Of a DNA stretch of 31,419 nt, positions 29,533-31,419 are shown one piece after another. The stretch comes from Palsa-459 sp035510855 (GTDB taxonomy: Bacteria > Actinomycetota > Acidimicrobiia > Acidimicrobiales > RAAP-2): the NCBI GenBank assembly GCA_035510855.1, contig DATKGG010000077.1:1-31419 (forward strand), given 5' to 3'. The notes under the pieces were generated by a model. That model was not told the DNA's origin and did not search any database. It saw only the letters and a list, made by a program, of their open reading frames with translations. The first letter of the stretch is position 1; every line of letters begins with the position of its first letter. The translations under genes and the position numbers were made by a program.

Positions 29533-30186
29533 GTGTCGGTTCTCCCGCCCGAGAGGTCATCGCTCCAGACGGTGCCGCGCCGCGGGGACATCGACGTCGT
29601 CTCAACGAGGAACGCGAAGGGCGCGCTGCTCGACGCTGCACGCCGACTCGCCGGACTGCGCCCCGCTCGCCCCTTTGGCGTGCGAGAGGTGGCTCGAGCC
29701 GCGGGTGTGAATCACTCGCTCGTCTACCGCTACTACGGCTCCCTCGAGGGGCTCTTGGATGAGGCGACCGCCGACCGTGACGCGATGACGCTGCGACTTC
29801 TCGACGACCGGGGCACCGACGGGATCGTGACTGCGGTGTTCGACCTCGTGCTCGAGCAGCCCTTCGTTGCCACCCGGCTGGCAGAGGTCTCGTTGGGCTC
29901 GAATGACGAGGGGTGGAGCCAGCAGGGGAACCTGGTCCGGCGGATACGCGATCGAGTCGCCGAGCTGCACAACGAGATGTCACCCGATGACGTGTCAGCC
30001 CGGACGGTGAGCTTGGTGGCGTCGGCCTTCGGCTACGTCCTCTACGAGAAGTTCCTCGTCGCCTCCCTTCGCTGGCCCACGGACCGTCTTGGCGAGCTCC
30101 GCACGCAGCACCGCCTCCTGCTCGACGAGCTCCTTCGACGGCCCACCGACGATCCGGTGCAACGAGAAGGCGGAGTGCCCCAATAG
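29533..30186 (+). CDS. TetR-family transcriptional regulator
   Basis: This 217-residue protein has one N-terminal helix-turn-helix at about residues 48-70 (FGVREVARAAGVNHSLVYRYYGS), a TetR-type pattern with the usual Y-R-Y-Y recognition helix end, after an unusually long lead of about 26 residues. The C-terminal ligand domain is variable and gives no clue to the inducer. GTG 29533 is the only reasonable start in frame; CACGAT six bases upstream may be a weak -10, suggesting a leaderless message. The repeat CGTGTC occurs just before and across the start, and could be an autoregulatory site. Its stop codon overlaps the -10 box of the following gene. Targets may include that gene or the nucleoside importer; this is not shown. 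Confidence 0.88.
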   Translation: MSVLPPERSSLQTVPRRGDIDVVSTRNAKGALLDAARRLAGLRPARPFGVREVARAAGVNHSLVYRYYGSLEGLLDEATADRDAMTLRLLDDRGTDGIVTAVFDLVLEQPFVATRLAEVSLGSNDEGWSQQGNLVRRIRDRVAELHNEMSPDDVSARTVSLVASAFGYVLYEKFLVASLRWPTDRLGELRTQHRLLLDELLRRPTDDPVQREGGVPQ

Positions 30187-30189
30187 CCT
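30184..30189 (+). promoter_or_regulatory. -10 box, leaderless PPOX transcript
   Basis: TAGCCT begins with the TAG stop codon of the TetR gene and ends six bases before ATG 30196. The next gene probably has its own leaderless transcript. Confidence 0.45.
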
Positions 30190-30195
30190 TCGGGC

Positions 30196-30615
30196 ATGGA
30201 GCTGACACAAGCACTCGCATTTGCCCACGCGCGCCAGCGTGGCGTTCTGACGACGATTCGACGGGACGGTCGCCCGCAGCTGTCGAACATCATGTACGTC
30301 CCGAACGACGACGACTTCCTGATCTCGGTCACGGACTCTCGCGCGAAGACCAAGAACCTCCGCCGGGATCCGAGGGCCGCTCTCTATGTGCCGGGCGACG
30401 ACTTCTGGAACTTCGTGGTGCTGGACGGCACCGTGGAGCTCAGCGGCGTGGCGACACGCGTCGATGACGACGTCACCGCACAACTCGTGGACTACTTCCG
30501 CAGAGGAGCCGGCGAGCATCCTGACTGGGACGACTTCAAAGCGACAATGGTGAAGGAGGGTCGCGTGCTGGCGACGTTCCGGCCCACGACCGCGTACGGC
30601 ATGATCCAAGGCTGA
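30196..30615 (+). CDS. PPOX-class (F420/flavin-binding) split-barrel protein
   Basis: This 139-residue split beta-barrel belongs to the pyridoxamine 5'-phosphate oxidase-like superfamily. The N-terminal block ARQRGVLTTIRRDGRPQLSN with IMYV, then KTKNLRRDPRAALYV, is the cofactor-binding pattern of actinobacterial PPOX-class F420-dependent reductases, which lack a tight FMN site. The region FWNFVVLDGTVELSG follows and FRPTTAYGMIQG closes it. It is soluble and likely a dimer. Substrate is unknown; relatives reduce quinones, biliverdin or other small molecules. ATG 30196 is set by the -10 spacing. It follows the TetR gene by nine bases, which suggests but does not prove that TetR controls it. Confidence 0.83.
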   Translation: MELTQALAFAHARQRGVLTTIRRDGRPQLSNIMYVPNDDDFLISVTDSRAKTKNLRRDPRAALYVPGDDFWNFVVLDGTVELSGVATRVDDDVTAQLVDYFRRGAGEHPDWDDFKATMVKEGRVLATFRPTTAYGMIQG

Positions 30616-30665
30616 GCATGGGCCGCCGTCCGGTCGCCGACTGCGAGGCGCGAGTCCGGCAGCGG

Positions 30666-30671
30666 TAGGGT
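30666..30671 (+). promoter_or_regulatory. Candidate -10 box of the tRNA gene
   Basis: TAGGGT lies 34 bases before the first base of the tRNA, giving a short 5' leader for processing. No clear -35 box is found. Confidence 0.35.
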
Positions 30672-30705
30672 CTTCTCGGCTCGAGTTCGAGTCTTGATGA
30701 CGATC

Positions 30706-30778
30706 GCCCTCGTAGCTCAGGGGATAGAGCGTCGGTTTCCTAAACCGCAGGCCGCAGGTTCGAATCCTGCCGAGGGCG
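30706..30778 (+). tRNA. tRNA-Arg, anticodon CCU
   Basis: The cloverleaf is clear. The acceptor helix GCCCTCG/CGAGGGC joins 30706-30712 to 30771-30777, the D arm is GCTC-AGGGGATA-GAGC, and the anticodon loop TTCCTAA has CCT, which reads AGG. The T arm is GCAGG-TTCGAAT-CCTGC. G is the discriminator base, and CCA is not encoded. The outermost pair of the anticodon helix (27-43) is a U.C mismatch, leaving four pairs; this is slightly unusual. An integrase gene follows in the same direction, so the 3' end of this gene is the probable integration site. Confidence 0.95.
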
Positions 30779-30811
30779 CTAGGTGGGGATTGGGTTTCGG
30801 GCGTCTCGCTC

Positions 30812-30849
30812 ACTGTCCAGGACAGTCTTGGGAATCCTTTTGGGAATCC
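30812..30849 (+). repeat. Inverted and direct repeats between tRNA and integrase
   Basis: ACTGTCC-A-GGACAGT (30812-30826) is a perfect 7-1-7 inverted repeat. It is followed by two copies of TTGGGAATCC (30828-30837 and 30840-30849), spaced 12 bases start to start. Such short repeats beside an attachment site are typical of integrase arm or excisionase sites, or of an integrase-gene operator. Confidence 0.6.
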
Positions 30850-30876
30850 CTTTGAACTCCGCGACCGTTGTGACGC

Positions 30877-31419
30877 GTGCGAGGACATCTCGAGGAGCGA
30901 GGGAAGAACGTCTGGAGGGCCAAGGTCTACCTCGGTCGAGACGCCGAGGGCAGGCGTCGCTACACGACCAAGACGATCCGTGGGCCTAAGGGCGCGGCCG
31001 ACGACCAGCTGAACCGGATGCTGGTGGAGGCTCGTCGACGGAGGTCCGCGGCGGTCGATCCGACGTTCACCGCGCTCGTGACGAAGTGGCGGTCGATCGC
31101 GACGCTGGACTTGGCCCCGTCCACGCTCGCAGAGTACGAGCGCCTGCTGGAGAAGCGCCTGCTCCCGCGGTTCGGTGCGACGAAGCTCCGATCGATCCGG
31201 GCGGTCGACATTGACCTCTACTACGCCGAGCTTCAACGGGGCGCCCGGGGCGCCAAGCCACTCGGGGCTCAGAGCATCCAGCACGTCCACGCACTGCTTC
31301 GGATGCTCCTCAACCAGGCGGTCCGCTGGGAGTGGATTATCTCGAACCCAGTGTCCAGGGCAAGCCCGCCCCGGGTCCAGAGGAAGGAGTCCGTAATCCC
31401 TCCTCTCCTCTCCCCCTCC
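30877..31419 (+). CDS. Tyrosine recombinase/integrase, N-terminal part (3' truncated)
   Basis: The frame is open from GTG 30877 to the window end (181 codons). It begins MRGHLEERGKNVWRAKVYLG, a common start of actinobacterial phage-type integrases: an AP2-like arm-binding domain with GRDAEGRRRYTTKTIRG. The SAM-like core-binding domain follows, with LAPSTLAEYERLLEKRLLP, AVDIDLYYAEL and the helix ending LNQAVRWEWIISNPV. The catalytic domain with Arg and Tyr lies beyond the edge. Starting 98 bases after tRNA-Arg(CCU) in the same direction, it marks the left end of an integrated element such as a prophage or genomic island. A TGA at 30871 limits the start upstream. Confidence 0.88.
   Translation, partial: MRGHLEERGKNVWRAKVYLGRDAEGRRRYTTKTIRGPKGAADDQLNRMLVEARRRRSAAVDPTFTALVTKWRSIATLDLAPSTLAEYERLLEKRLLPRFGATKLRSIRAVDIDLYYAELQRGARGAKPLGAQSIQHVHALLRMLLNQAVRWEWIISNPVSRASPPRVQRKESVIPPLLSPS

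Noticed and set aside
1..31419. CRISPR arrays, insertion sequences or toxin-antitoxin pairs
   Set aside because: No regular repeat-spacer series, transposase or paired small toxin/antitoxin genes were seen; the only mobile-element sign is the integrase at the right edge.

Overview
The window is GC-rich DNA with the habits of an actinobacterium. Many GTG starts, -10 hexamers of the form TANNNT placed 6-9 bases before start codons (a leaderless pattern), GTGA stop/start overlaps, tandem Mca/MshB-type amidases, a trimeric PNP close to the mycobacterial type, and a PPOX/F420-type flavoprotein all point that way. The nucleoside-salvage gene set resembles clusters known from Streptomyces and relatives. 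The class (perhaps Acidimicrobiia) is inference; no rRNA gene is present to settle it.

Layout. 1-346: end of a probable glycosyltransferase. 347-810: no gene, but a strongly structured purine-rich stretch that looks like an undescribed RNA. 811-3059 (minus): a sugar-nucleotidyltransferase-like protein coupled to a FabH-type KAS III, and a hotdog thioesterase. 3129-7259 (plus): threonine aldolase, a soluble MgtE-N/CBS protein, and an NRAMP-fold transporter whose metal-site residues fit the magnesium-type (NRMT) branch, preceded by a hairpin-rich leader that could hide its ribosome binding site. 7302-8941: two tandem LmbE/Mca-like deacetylases. 8948-12456 (minus): PH-like protein, S-adenosylhomocysteinase, GNAT acetyltransferase and YchF GTPase.

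12555-28884 is a nucleoside import and catabolism region. deoC, an aldehyde dehydrogenase and a catalytically dead half-length ALDH form one unit; PNP and a phosphohexomutase-superfamily enzyme, which I infer to be the phosphopentomutase, form the next. Adenosine deaminase, thymidine phosphorylase and cytidine deaminase lie on the minus strand, divergent from psuG and psuK for pseudouridine. A BMP-type binding protein, a double ATPase and two permeases form the importer. Imported nucleosides would be deaminated, phosphorolysed to base plus (deoxy)ribose-1-phosphate, isomerised to the 5-phosphate, and cleaved by DeoC to glyceraldehyde-3-phosphate and acetaldehyde, which the ALDH can oxidise. 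AhcY next door is another source of adenosine.

28885-29532 has no gene but holds a possible three-way-junction RNA. Then come a TetR regulator, a PPOX-family protein, tRNA-Arg(CCU), and the start of a tyrosine integrase running off the window end, which marks the left edge of a probable integrated element.

The best candidates for something undescribed are the structured RNA near 430-770, the NRMT-like transporter with its leader and soluble MgtE-like partner, the junction element at 29128-29212, and the dead ALDH half paired with an active ALDH.
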